Below, piece after piece: positions 44,646-54,985 of a stretch of DNA of 64,000 nt. The DNA is from Cristatella mucedo (Eukaryota > Bryozoa > Phylactolaemata > Cristatellidae), in NCBI GenBank assembly GCA_009760855.2, contig WPIO01000028.1:1798001-1862000 (forward strand). The letters run 5' to 3'. The notes below the pieces were generated by a model that worked only from the letters and a program-made list of their open reading frames with translations, searched no databases and had not been told where the DNA came from. The first letter of the stretch is position 1, and every line of letters starts with the position of its first letter. A program made the translations under genes and the position numbers.

Positions 44646-46050
44646 TGTGACTGAGTAGCTCTAAGCCCATGACAGATATTTTCTCAAAATTTGATAATTT
44701 TACGAATCATTTAGAAGTGCGACCTTAATTAGCACTATTGGTATGTCGATATAGCATTGGCAAAATAGCAGTTAAGGATTTCGAATTTCTTTGCCATCGG
44801 TAGTCCTATGAAAGGTGGCTATCATCTGTCATTTCTTTGTGCAATAATTTTTAATTAAAACATTAGTCTTAAAGCTTGCCAATCGTACTTCATGAATGGA
44901 AAGTCTAGAATAAATGTCAGATGAAGCTGAAAAAGTCTACTTTCCCAGTTTCTATACTACTGGAATATAATGAGTGGCACTACAAAATACAGAGTGGCCT
45001 AGTCACGTCCACTCACCTTATCCTGAAGTACTATAAAACGTTGCGAATCAGTCGCACGGGGGAATTCTAACGACACTAATTTTGCCGACAGACTCCGTCA
45101 CTTACGAGTTGACGATACTTGTATCACAGTGATCAATTGTATGTTGCTCCTAAACAGCGAAATATGAGAGCAATCTTTCCGTAAGTATCAGACAGAGAGA
45201 CTGGACAGAACAAGCACAACGCGCCGTCCCGTAGTTGGCTTCAGTGTGAGAATCTATAGGTCTGCTTTCTACGTCCCTCTCAAAGTAAATTCCTTATCTT
45301 AAACTGCATCCCCAACCTAGCACCGACAAGCATTCACGATGAGCCGACTGAGCGCAGAAGACAATTAGCATGATGATCAGCACGATGATCAGCATGGGGC
45401 CGCTTTTGCGCTACATTAAACATGTCTATACAGCCAATATAATCGTAAATAGTTTCCGTTGGATTGGCGCTCTCGGATGGCATAGCTCCAGCGTAATACG
45501 TACGCTTTTAAATTAAATTCCGTCGAAGTAACAGCAAGTCAGCAGTAAGTCACTGCTGGAACATATCTGAAACTGCAGTGAACCAATATCATAGATTAAA
45601 TGGAATTCTTATGCAAATATCTGGGACACTGCAAGTAAGCTTAGCTGCATTTTAGCAAAGCCGTTTACAGCCGATATATAGATATCCACTACTCAGGTAG
45701 AACTTTCTATTATTAAGTGTATCTTTCACGTTGTACTGGATCAGAGCCTCAAGTAACATCGGCTTCGTTTTTTAAATAAATCTCGCTTCTAAGTTATGCC
45801 TATCCCGAAACAAAGAAATTGGTAGTGTCAAGACTCTTAATATTGTAGAATATATGCGATGCAGTACAAACGGAACTAGACAAATTAATAAGAATTAAGC
45901 TAAAGTTTCAAATCTGTGTAACTGGTTTATTGCAGTGAGAAAGAAAGTCTATAAAAATACTTAAACACATGTTCATTAAGCACAATGTTTCCATAATGAG
46001 TTCATGGAAACGGATCTCTCTATTCTAGCGTGATAATTTGATTTTTTGGA
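44646..46050 (+). repeat. Downstream flank of duplication unit 1, second block
   Basis: Matches 53,725-54,985 in order (gacagatatttt, actgcatcccc, gcatgatgatcagcatgg, gtgtaactggtttatt). About 6.4 kb of repeats (38.23-44.64 kb) now separate it from the first block. No gene seen. Confidence 0.65.
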
Positions 46051-46890
46051 TGACTGGTTGGTCCCGGCCATTGAAGGCAATAGCATGAGAATGCAAATCG
46101 AATGCAAAACTTCATGATCTTTTCAGAGTAAATCCATAACACAGTGGCTATAATCCGGAATCCAAACCGCAGTTGCACATTGTCTTCTATGGAAATGGCT
46201 GCAGTATCGTTTTTTGTAATAATACTGTGCCTTTGTTCATTGGAGGCTATATCGTGAGAACGGACACGTGCAAGAGCATGAGATTTTGCGGGTAAACTCG
46301 GAACACTCGTGTCTAAAATGTTAAATTAATACTTTAGTTTTAGAACAATTATTGTGGAAATAACAGCCGTATCACAGTTTTATTATAAAGGAAAGCTGAA
46401 TTTCCGGGCCATCGTAGGCCACAGCAAGAGAACGGGCGAGCAAACTATATTCTTTATAATTTAAAATGAAAATTCCCAGTTTCTAGAACCTCTTGCAGAA
46501 ATGGCACCTGTGTTGCAGTTTAATTATTTAGGGTTGATAGCTGGGTCGTTCAACTGGAAGCCATAGCATGAGAGCTCGTTAGAAAGATTACCAGAAACCT
46601 ATTGGGTTAGCGTGCAATTCTGTTTCGTAAAATTACAAATCAAAATCGCATTTTCGTGAAGCTGTTTATGCAAACGGCAGCTTTATTGCAGTTCAAAAGT
46701 TTTGGGCTGTGGCTTTCAGTAGGCCATCTGAGAGGCTGTACTATGAGAACACCGTAGTGTAAACGCATGAACATTTCTTGGGTAAACCAGTAACGTCACT
46801 CCGTACAACTTGAAATAAAACCTCTTTTTCGGAAGTTTATAATGGACATGGCAGCTATATTGCAGTGTGTCACTGAGGATCAATGTGTAT
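46051..46890. repeat. Diverged tandem array, five units of about 165 bp
   Basis: Two landmarks recur in register. The first is atggcagct-tattgcag-like words at 46,194, 46,361, 46,501, 46,673 and 46,849. The second is catagcatgagaac-like words at about 46,080, 46,247, 46,424, 46,562 and 46,740. No coding frame is maintained. Confidence 0.65.
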
Positions 46891-46984
46891 AGCAGTCATT
46901 CGTGTGACCCGAATGTGTTTGCTAGCATCTTACCACGGCGACGTGCCGTCGGGTAGCCAATCATCTGTCAGTGCCGTGTAGCTA

Positions 46985-47335
46985 CATCGCCCTGATTCTA
47001 GCCTCGATTTGGCTCCCACCACACTCCCTTTAACTAACGTCATTCTCTGGTTCTCTGGCTGCGAACTACCGGCTTGCAAACATAGCGGTCAACTTCTCAG
47101 CAACAGTGGTTAATCGTTCCAAGAATGGCAGACCGGGGGTCTGTGGGAGGGGGCTTGCGTCATTTAAAAAATACAACCCAGATAAGTGGGTGGATGGCAT
47201 TAAATATATTTCCATTGGTGAACCTACCCTTCAATCATAAAGCCGATTGCAAAAGCTGTCCAGCCGAGTTGATAGTGTACGTCATTTCTGTGAACCGAGT
47301 ACAGTTCTTTGCTGGGATCGTTCGGTGGGGTTGAT
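46985..47335 (+). repeat. Repeat D, copy 2 (uninterrupted)
   Basis: Matches the two halves of the split copy at 33.5-34.1 kb, passing smoothly over the point where the LTR-like element sits there. Confidence 0.75.
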
Positions 47336-47484
47336 CCTATTGATGGCCAGGTTCTTCTTAAATCATCTCGCCTAAGGGTCACCATACTCATTCTGTGTGT
47401 GTTTTCTAGATTGTTATCAATGTGACGTATTCCGGCTAGCCGGTCAGTGTAGTGCAGGCGCATTCTAGTTAAGTCGTTTGCTTG

Positions 47485-47720
47485 TGCTTTGAACTAACCT
47501 CAAATTCTTTCGGGACCGTGCATGTGGTTCGTTTGCTCTCGAAGCCTGGAACAGACTATTGGCTGACGTCAGGTCTTTGCCTGACATTGAAAGAGAAGCT
47601 AAAAATACACCTGTTACATGCAGCATTTTCTTGTTCCGTGTGAGTTATTTTTTTTGCGTGTTAATGCCTACAGATGCTGTACAAGTTATCACTAACGAAA
47701 TGGCAAGCTTTCTTAGCAGC
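47485..47720 (+). mobile_element. LINE-A-like C-terminal fragment
   Basis: Sequence reads as LKFFRDRACGSFALEAWNRL...DIEREAKNTP, a degraded form of [20 protein letters not shown]...FKRNLKTHLF, with frameshifts. Confidence 0.65.
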
Positions 47721-47894
47721 ATATGTAAAGTGATAAACAAGATATTTAGCTATACTAATGTGCTATATATTTGTTAGTGTTACTAATATTACTCTGTCAC
47801 TGCACTGCAATGATTCAGGTCGACGACACTCAGTAGCTTAGGCAGTAGGTTGGATTACGTCATCCGGTAGTGGTAAGACAATGAGCCTCAAAAG

Positions 47895-48081
47895 CAGTGG
47901 TTCTCAATCTTCCTAATGCGGCCACCCTTTAGTACAGCTCCTCATGTTGTGGCGACCCCCAGCCATACAATTATTGTGTGCGAAACATGGAAATGCATGT
48001 TTTCCGACGGTCTAAGGCTACCCATATGAAAGGGTCGTTCGAGCCCCAAAGGGGTAGCGAGCCACAGTTTGAGAACCGCTG
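47895..48081. mobile_element. SPIN-like non-autonomous hAT element, copy 2
   Basis: A 187-bp element with termini cagtggttctcaa and ttgagaaccgctg, interior gtacagctcctcatgttgtg and gaaagggtcgttcga. It is flanked by ctcaaaag / ctctatag (6 of 8), a plausible worn hAT target duplication. Orientation is opposite to copy 1. Confidence 0.85.
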
Positions 48082-48099
48082 CTCTATAGCACGGGCTGG

Positions 48100-48530
48100 G
48101 GGTTCTACAGGCTTTATCCACTTATTATCAAAATTTATACTCTCAATCTAGCCGATTCAATTGCCATGCAGAATTTATGCTTTCATTTTTGTTGTAGATG
48201 ATACGTATTTGGACCTATGCTTAGATCTCTAGTTGACGTGCAGCTCGGAAAACTCTATCAGCTCCCTAGCTATATGCAGTGTGGACATTCGCACTGGGAT
48301 GGCAGCAGACATTATCAAATCAATTGGCCATACAAACAAAATAATAATGATGGTCAAAATAATGCTGCTCGGAAATCGGTTAACAATTTAACCCTCGATG
48401 AGCGCATCTCCATTAGTATCTGCCATTAATTTGGGTGTTCTACTCCAAATTGGCCTTTCACTAGCAGACCGCATCCGTTCCATAGTAATGCCTTCCTACT
48501 TTCAGCTACAAGACATTCCAAAAATGTGGG
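48100..48530 (+). mobile_element. LINE-A reverse-transcriptase fragment, strongly diverged
   Basis: Follows the LINE-A order: atgcagaatttatgctttca then VVDDTYLDLCLD (motif C region), then a segment matching LGVLLQ. Many stops. Confidence 0.6.
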
Positions 48531-48963
48531 CCTGATTACAAAAGAATAACCCATCCTTGGTAGCTAAACGTAAGGTACATCGCTAGTTAGTTACATAGTC
48601 CGTAAGTTAGCTAGTCCGTCCGTGACGTCATATTAACATAAAGTCCTCCATGGTGTATTCATAGTCAGGCAGCGAGGGTGCACTGACGATAAATGGCAAA
48701 AAACACGGTGTCAAAGGAAAAATAATTCTATTTTATATGTAGGTTCAAATTGCAATCTTGAATTTAAAATTGAAAGTGATATACTAGAAATTCAAACCAT
48801 TAAAACGGGTTTAAACTTAAAAAGGTTTTATAGAGGTCAGTCGCGGCAGTCCAGCTGCTTGCCCTTACAAAGCTATGTCCGAAGTGACGACTGACGCTTC
48901 CGGTGCTCTCCAGATTCCGCTTGGCGTAATTGAGTTGTCGTGTTGAAAAGCAGCCCGAAATAT

Positions 48964-49138
48964 GGTGAGCCGTAATAGCACACTAGGTAAGATGGCTGCT
49001 TTTCACGACCTCGGTTCCGAGATCATGGGTTCGAACCCTGCAGTGGGCAGCCCTTAATTGCCACTGAAAGCGGTGGAGATTGCTGTAAAAGCTCTTCTGT
49101 TGCTATATAAAAGAGGCTGTTAAATCAGCTGGTATTAA
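48964..49138 (+). mobile_element. SINE-1, copy c (full length)
   Basis: A box region tagcacactaggtaag, B box gggttcgaaccc, body gctgtaaaagctcttc, and 3' end aaaagaggctgttaaatcag. Forty bp separate it from the start of duplication unit 2. Confidence 0.85.
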
Positions 49139-49175
49139 TGTATTTTATTTCTAAAGTGAGAGTTCTACCAATTTG

Positions 49176-49564
49176 GTTAAATGGCTGTGAATTAATGGCA
49201 GACTCTAGATTCCCAGCCAGTACATTTCTTGAATGAATTCCAATCAAGAAACAGAATAAGCAACGAAATTTTGAACCTGAACTTCCCTTAACGAGGGAAT
49301 GAGCTGGAGCCCGAACGTGTCAGGTCGAACGTGCCGAGCCCGACGAATTACTTCGGCTCGGACGCGAATGCTGCCCTACTATGCATTTATTCAGTCGCTG
49401 CTAGCAGACAAGTGGTCTCCAGCCCACTCAAGCCGTTCTTATAATTGGAGGGCAGGTTGACCAATGGGAATGCCTAATAATGCCACGGCCGTGCCGAAGG
49501 TGCTTGCATTTAAGATTTAAGCTTCCGGGTATGATGTCAGTCGAGAAGCAACTAGAGTGCGACC
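49176..49564 (+). promoter_or_regulatory. Promoter region of cysteine-rich gene 2
   Basis: Shares the CCAAT box, cacggccgtg palindrome, TATA-like tttaagatttaag, tcagtc initiator and upstream stem with gene 1 at the same spacing. Homology starts abruptly at gttaaatggctgtgaat. Confidence 0.5.
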
Positions 49565-51829
49565 ATGTCTACGAAGCTGATCGTCCTGTGCGTTGCCTGT
49601 ATCATATGCGTCACATCTGTCCTCTGTGAAAACCCGTTCGTGCGACTATCTGAAGGTGAGACATTCTCTTGCTGCTATTTTCAGATGCCTTCAAGCTAAG
49701 CGGATGTACGTAGAGCTCGACTTTTCTCCTCCCAGGGATCGCTCAGGTGCCAGCTGTTGACGGACTTTGGGATGCATCATCGCCTGCGGCACCGCCGACG
49801 CCTCTAAAGAGAAGATGCGCACGCGTGTGCATACTATCTATCTGTCCAAACGGCGGACGGAGGGATCCGTGCACTTGCCGTTGCCGAAAGAGAATATGTG
49901 CTGACGCATGCATACAATCGCTCTGTCCATGTGGTGTACCGAGGGATCCGTGCACTTGCGGGTGCCCGCCTGGATGTGAAGGTATGGTCTACAGGTTATA
50001 TACCTGTCTAGTGCGAGTAGACCTCAGCCAAGCGACCATAAAAAATGTGCTCAGCACCGTGACGAAAGTGGCAGTACTGCTGGCTTGGTCATAGATCTTC
50101 TACCTCACTGCAAATATTTGCATTACCCATCACGGTAGCAATCAGCTCGCCAATAGCCGCTTCTGTCTGTCAGTGCTTTGCAAAGGGTTCACACCACTAG
50201 TATATCCTCATAACTACTTTCTAGTGCGTGAATCCACTGTTCTTTCAAACTATCCTTATGACGCATTGTGCAAGTTTGAAGGTAAGCCGACGTGAAGTGG
50301 ACTTAGCGGTGCTTGAATCACGCTGTAGCAGTCAGTTTGGTCTGCTGTAACCGAAGATGCAAGCATTGAAGCAGCTCTCTCTATGTCAATACAATATTAC
50401 CCACAGTAGACCACCTAGATAGCTCGTAAACCCTTGCGAGAGACAAAGGTCCAACACCAAGCACTTTATTTAGAGACCGAGCCGGCCAAACTGGCCCAGA
50501 CTTCTGCCAGCGTCGAGGGATGTAGCCCTCTTCCCTTATGTACTCATGCGAAAGCCCTTACATTCCAAACATGCATTGTCGCTGCACTGTTGAGTCATCG
50601 TGCCCCGAGGCATGTGTGAAGCGCCTGAAGAGAGATCAAGTTCTCTTATTGCGCTATACAAGTGAATTATATGTATATATAATTGTACATGTCGTTCCTT
50701 CTAAGACCGCCGGCAGAAGGCGGCAGTTTGTGGTAGATGGATGTCCCCCGCAGATGCTGCCAATGCATTAATTCAGGCAGGACTGCTGAGTCATCCGCCG
50801 ATAGCCACAGCCAGACCCTCGACCGCTCGCGAGCCTACGGCTGCTGCGGCAGTCTGAGCCCTCGTAGGGCCTCTGGCCAGCTCTCGCATGCTCCTGAGTC
50901 ATATTCTCTCACACCACTCTTCAGAAGTGTAGTCGCATGTAACTGGTGCTATAAAGTTTAGCTCTACATGAAGCAAGGGTGAACTTTTAGCTTTGGACTT
51001 CAACTACGGCATTGTTTAGTTTAAAAAACATCGTCCGCACGGGCTGCACTATGAACAGAGTTGACCCAGCCTGTCTTCAACAAACTTTTATTAAGCCTGG
51101 GACAAAATCCAATGCAGTTACGGCTAGTAGGAATTTCGCTAAGCAATCATTATGAATTGAAGTCTCTAGCTCTATTTGCCATGAAACCTGGCTCGAGGAA
51201 AGCGCCAGCCAATCAACGAGACAAGCAGGGACGGCCGCGTGACATTGCCAGCCGCGGTCTGGTAAGCGCATGGCGCGGTCGTACTCGAATCCGTCAACAA
51301 ATCCGTCGTCTCTCAGTCTGCAGTATGCCTAATCTTTAGAATAGGTCTCTGCACGCATCTGCATGCAGACACGATGATTTCTCAGGTAGTTTACTTTATA
51401 CATTGCAGCCCTTGCTGTTTGTTACTTCATATACCAAAACGTTATAAGTTACGTGCTTCTTTCTTGCTATGCAATAAAGATAGGCTTACAAATATTCTTA
51501 GATGTGACTGCCGTTGTGTACGCATGATATGACGGTAGTAAAGTTGCAATACCTTCTCTTTTGTCTGCTGGCATGCTACCATGTCTGCTACTGGACATTT
51601 AGCATTACCTAGGACGCGGTCCGGCGTATCCTCGAAGAGTTATGGCTAGTAAAAAGAAGACGCGGTAATTTATTTTGTACTATATTGTGACCCAAAAAAC
51701 GTGCTGTATATTTTGGCATTTAGTTTTGATATTTTGACGCTGTCAAGTGATGACGAAAGTGCTTCTACTCTGCATGTTTTTGGAAGTCAGTCTAAAACGC
51801 TTCTTTTCATTTTAGGCTTACTGGAATAA
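49565..51829 (+). CDS. Secreted two-domain cysteine-rich protein, gene 2 (three exons)
   Basis: Exons 49,565-49,655, 49,736-49,981 and 51,816-51,829 (stop TAA) are phase 1 at both junctions. The 351 coding bases close in frame (116 residues). Exon 1 is identical to that of gene 1, so the signal peptide is the same. Exon 2 differs at a few sites: Arg to Gly in the linker, Glu-Pro to Gly-Arg in domain 1 (CPNGGRRDPCTC), and one added codon (RKRIC for KKIC). The second domain again has two extra cysteines (CPCG and CPPGC). Exon 3 is shorter than in gene 1 and adds only GLLE. Intron 2 (1,834 bp against 998 bp) has gained a SINE-2 tail and an antisense repeat G. Function as proposed for gene 1; both copies look intact. 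Confidence 0.8.
50595..50672 (+). mobile_element. SINE-2, copy 4 (3' part), in intron 2 of gene 2
   Basis: ggcatgtgtgaagcgcctga and gttctcttattgcgctatac, the shared LINE-A/SINE-2 tail. Absent from intron 2 of gene 1. Confidence 0.65.
50690..50935 (-). repeat. Repeat G, copy 2, in intron 2 of gene 2
   Basis: Antisense match to 42,590-42,790 (tgtggtagatggatgtcccc, gcaggactgctgagt). Confidence 0.6.
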
Positions 51830-51902
51830 GAGACAAGTTTAAGATCCTGAAAATCTGAAAAAGGAATTTCGCAATCTCTAAAATTACGCTTTATTGGCTA
51901 AG

Positions 51903-51908
51903 AATAAA
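51903..51908 (+). terminator. Polyadenylation signal of cysteine-rich gene 2
   Basis: AATAAA 74 bp after the stop, in the same local context (taagaataaat) as in gene 1. Confidence 0.7.
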
Positions 51909-52041
51909 TAAGCATTTAACTTCCTTCACTTACCTTATCAATGAGTTAATTAGTCGACGTCAGGCTACTGGGACTGAGTATCATCAGTGAGTTAACCAAC
52001 CACTTTAGTTCCTCGAATATGAAAATATTGATACATTTTGT

Positions 52042-52356
52042 GTGCATTTACTTCATGTAGGTATTCATTTTTATTACTTATTGCTAAGAAGAAGCTTGCG
52101 AATTAAATTGGTTGGCCACCATATCCATACTCTCTGGCCGATATATATGGAACTCTGCAAGCTGTACCAAGGCGACGTCGTTGAATCAAAGGCGTATCAT
52201 CTATCCGCCATTATTTTTCTGCTAATATTCATGTTGTCAGCGAAAGTATTCTGGAATACCACGAAGCCAGATACAGAGACCAAAAAGTGTGATGGCAAGT
52301 CCAAAATCACATATCTCAACTATCGGTGCAGGTATCTTAAAATCAAGTTATTCTGA
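52042..52356 (+). other. Unassigned 104-codon open frame
   Basis: It has a hydrophobic segment (AIIFLLIFMLSAKVF) and a charged C-terminus. No family recognised and no counterpart in duplication unit 1. It may be chance. Confidence 0.2.
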
Positions 52357-52436
52357 AATGTTTCTTAATCATCGAAGTGATGTGGGGTGAGTATCCACTT
52401 CATTCCTCTTTATAGTAGATCATAAAGTATGCCAGC

Positions 52437-53115
52437 CATAATAATAATAATAATAATAATAATTCACTTGATAAAGCGCCCTCAGAGAACTCAATCTCTC
52501 TCTAGGCGCTTTACATTTGCTGTAAAGTGGAATGCAATTGAATGGTAAGTAAAATCATGCTTGAAAAAACAAACGAAATGAATAATATGGTTAGGGGTGA
52601 AATGCACAGGGTAGCATGCAAATGTGGTTAGTGGCAGCGTGCACAGTGTCAGCACGCATGCACAAGCACACCAAGGACGAATCACAGGGACCCACTAAAT
52701 GCTGTCCTAAATAGGTGTGTTTTTAGGTTCCTTTTAAATGTGGTCAGGTCAGGGGATGTTCTGACGCAGGTCGGGAGGGAGTTCCAGGTTTTGGGAGCAT
52801 ATGAACTAAATGCACGGTCTCCAAAGGATTTCAGGTTTGTATGAGGTATTTCTAGACTGTTGGATTCCGAAAAGCGGGTGGTACAATGCTTAGCCTGATG
52901 GGGTAGTATATCTGACGGATAGGCTGGAGCCATAGAATGAAGGGACCTAAAAGTGGGGGACAAAACCTTGAAGTCAATCCGTTGCTTGACTGGTAGCCAG
53001 TGCAGGTCGGCGAGAAGTGAAGTAATGTGGCAACTGCGACGCTCACGACAGACAAGCCTAGCTGCAGAGTTTTGCACCAGCTGCAATCGCCTGATCGCAC
53101 ATGCTGGTAAGCCAG
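52437..53115 (-). mobile_element. LINE-A 3' fragment inserted in duplication unit 2
   Basis: ATA repeat, antisense tail, and a minus frame (52,682-53,100) from [20 protein letters not shown] to FRTAFSGSL, truncated at the 5' side. Confidence 0.9.
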
Positions 53116-53289
53116 TAAGCAATTGAAATAATTTGTATCGCATGGAGCTTGAAACTGAATTAATTGTGGATAGGTGGATCTGTGCCACGTAATGAGTAAA
53201 CGTCTAAAAATCCCTGACCACAAACAGCATTTTCCATGACGGACTACCTCGTTAAAGATTCCAAGAGTATTTTGGTATGGTATGCGGGA

Positions 53290-54985
53290 TGTAAAAGCTG
53301 AGTATCTCACACACTTAGAAAAAGAGAGCTGCTGATCCTATTTTAATAAAATTTTTAGCGAGATTCACTAACTTTATATGGTTATGCTTCTTAACGCTTC
53401 ACTGGATATAAAAGTTAGCTTTTCAGTGAAAGTTATTACAGTGGTTTGGCAATGCGTCATGGGTAGAAACCAAAATCGTAACATATTTTATTAATTCACT
53501 TTAAAATTCAAAGAACGAGTCAAAAGTTATGCCCAGACCGTTTGTTGTTATGCCTTGCTAAAAGTTGATCGTGTGAAAAATTTTCTAAAAAATTTACCAA
53601 ATAGCAAAGAGAAAGTATTTTATTGTAAATGTGTTTCTGGAAAACAAATCCCTATACAACTATTATACATTTTAGCTGTCTAATGTATTTATGAAGCACT
53701 TGTCAATAATTTTGGAGGCTGTTATGTCAGTGAGTGAGTAGTATTCAAGTCCTTGACAGATATTTCGTTGAACATTACTAATTTTTATGAATGCTTTGGA
53801 TATGTAGCATTAATTAGTACTCTGGGTCTATCAATACTGCAGTGGAAAAAAAATCGCATTAAAGGATTTCGTATTTCTAAGCGTTTGTTAGTCAAATGCA
53901 AGGTGTTAATAATCTTTATTTTTCTTGATGAAATAATTTTTGTAAAATAGTCAGGGATTTTCCAAAAGGCTGATTTACTTGTTAGAAATAGCTGAAAGCT
54001 AACAAATACATTTAAAAATCTGCAGTGACTGATCGTAGCAAAAATTAGGTGCCAGATCTTCACGGCAATCTCATATTCTCTGCGGAAATGTCTAAAATCT
54101 TGCCACGAGTACTTTTATTATGGAAAGCGTCACTAATGTTGATGGCTTTAGTTCAAGAATCTGCTGCTGTGCTCTCTCAAATTCAATTTCAAGCTAAATT
54201 GCTTATCATAAACTGCATCCCCGCCATAGCACAGATAACTTATGCCCAGTGTATTTATAAATGAGCCGACGTAACACAGAAGACGATTTGCGTGGTGATT
54301 AGCATGATGATCAGCATGGGCCTGCTTTCGGGCTGCATTAAACAGTTTTTAAGGAGCACAAATCGTCGTGAATAATTAATTTCTATTGGATAAAGGCTCT
54401 CCAATTGCATTGCTCCAGCTCAGCAAGTACGCTTTTACAGTTTGCATTTGTTTCCGTCGATGTATCAGCAAATCGGCAGTAAGTCACTGCTGGTACCTTG
54501 TCCGGGACTGCAGAGAACCAATATTGCAGATGAAATTTAACCTCTATATAACCATATCTGGGACTCTGCGAGAAAGCTTAGTGTTTTCTCTAAAAGCTGA
54601 TTATAGACAATATTTATATATACTACACAGAGAGAACTTTCCATTACTGATTGCATCTAGCACGTTGTACGTGAGCAAAGCCTTAAGTAATGTCGGCTTC
54701 ATCTTTCTATAAATCTCACTTCTTAATTTTGCAAAACCCGAAAAAAATTAGTAGTGTCATGACCCTTGATACCTGTAGAATATATGCAATAAAGTACAGA
54801 CGGAACTATACAAATTAAAAAGAATTCAGCTACAGCTTCAAATATGTGTAACTGGTTTATTTACAGTGAGCAAGCAAGTTTGAGACTAATGTTCGTCCAG
54901 CACAGTTTTCCAATCATAGATACTTCATAAAAGCTGGTCTTCCATTCTAGTGAGTGACAGCTGAACTATTTTTCTCCAAGTAAAG
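53290..54985 (+). repeat. Downstream flank of duplication unit 2
   Basis: Continuous counterpart of the two unit 1 blocks (about 37,780-38,225 and 44,646-46,050). The open frames here (for example 54,049-54,264) are not kept in unit 1. Confidence 0.65.
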
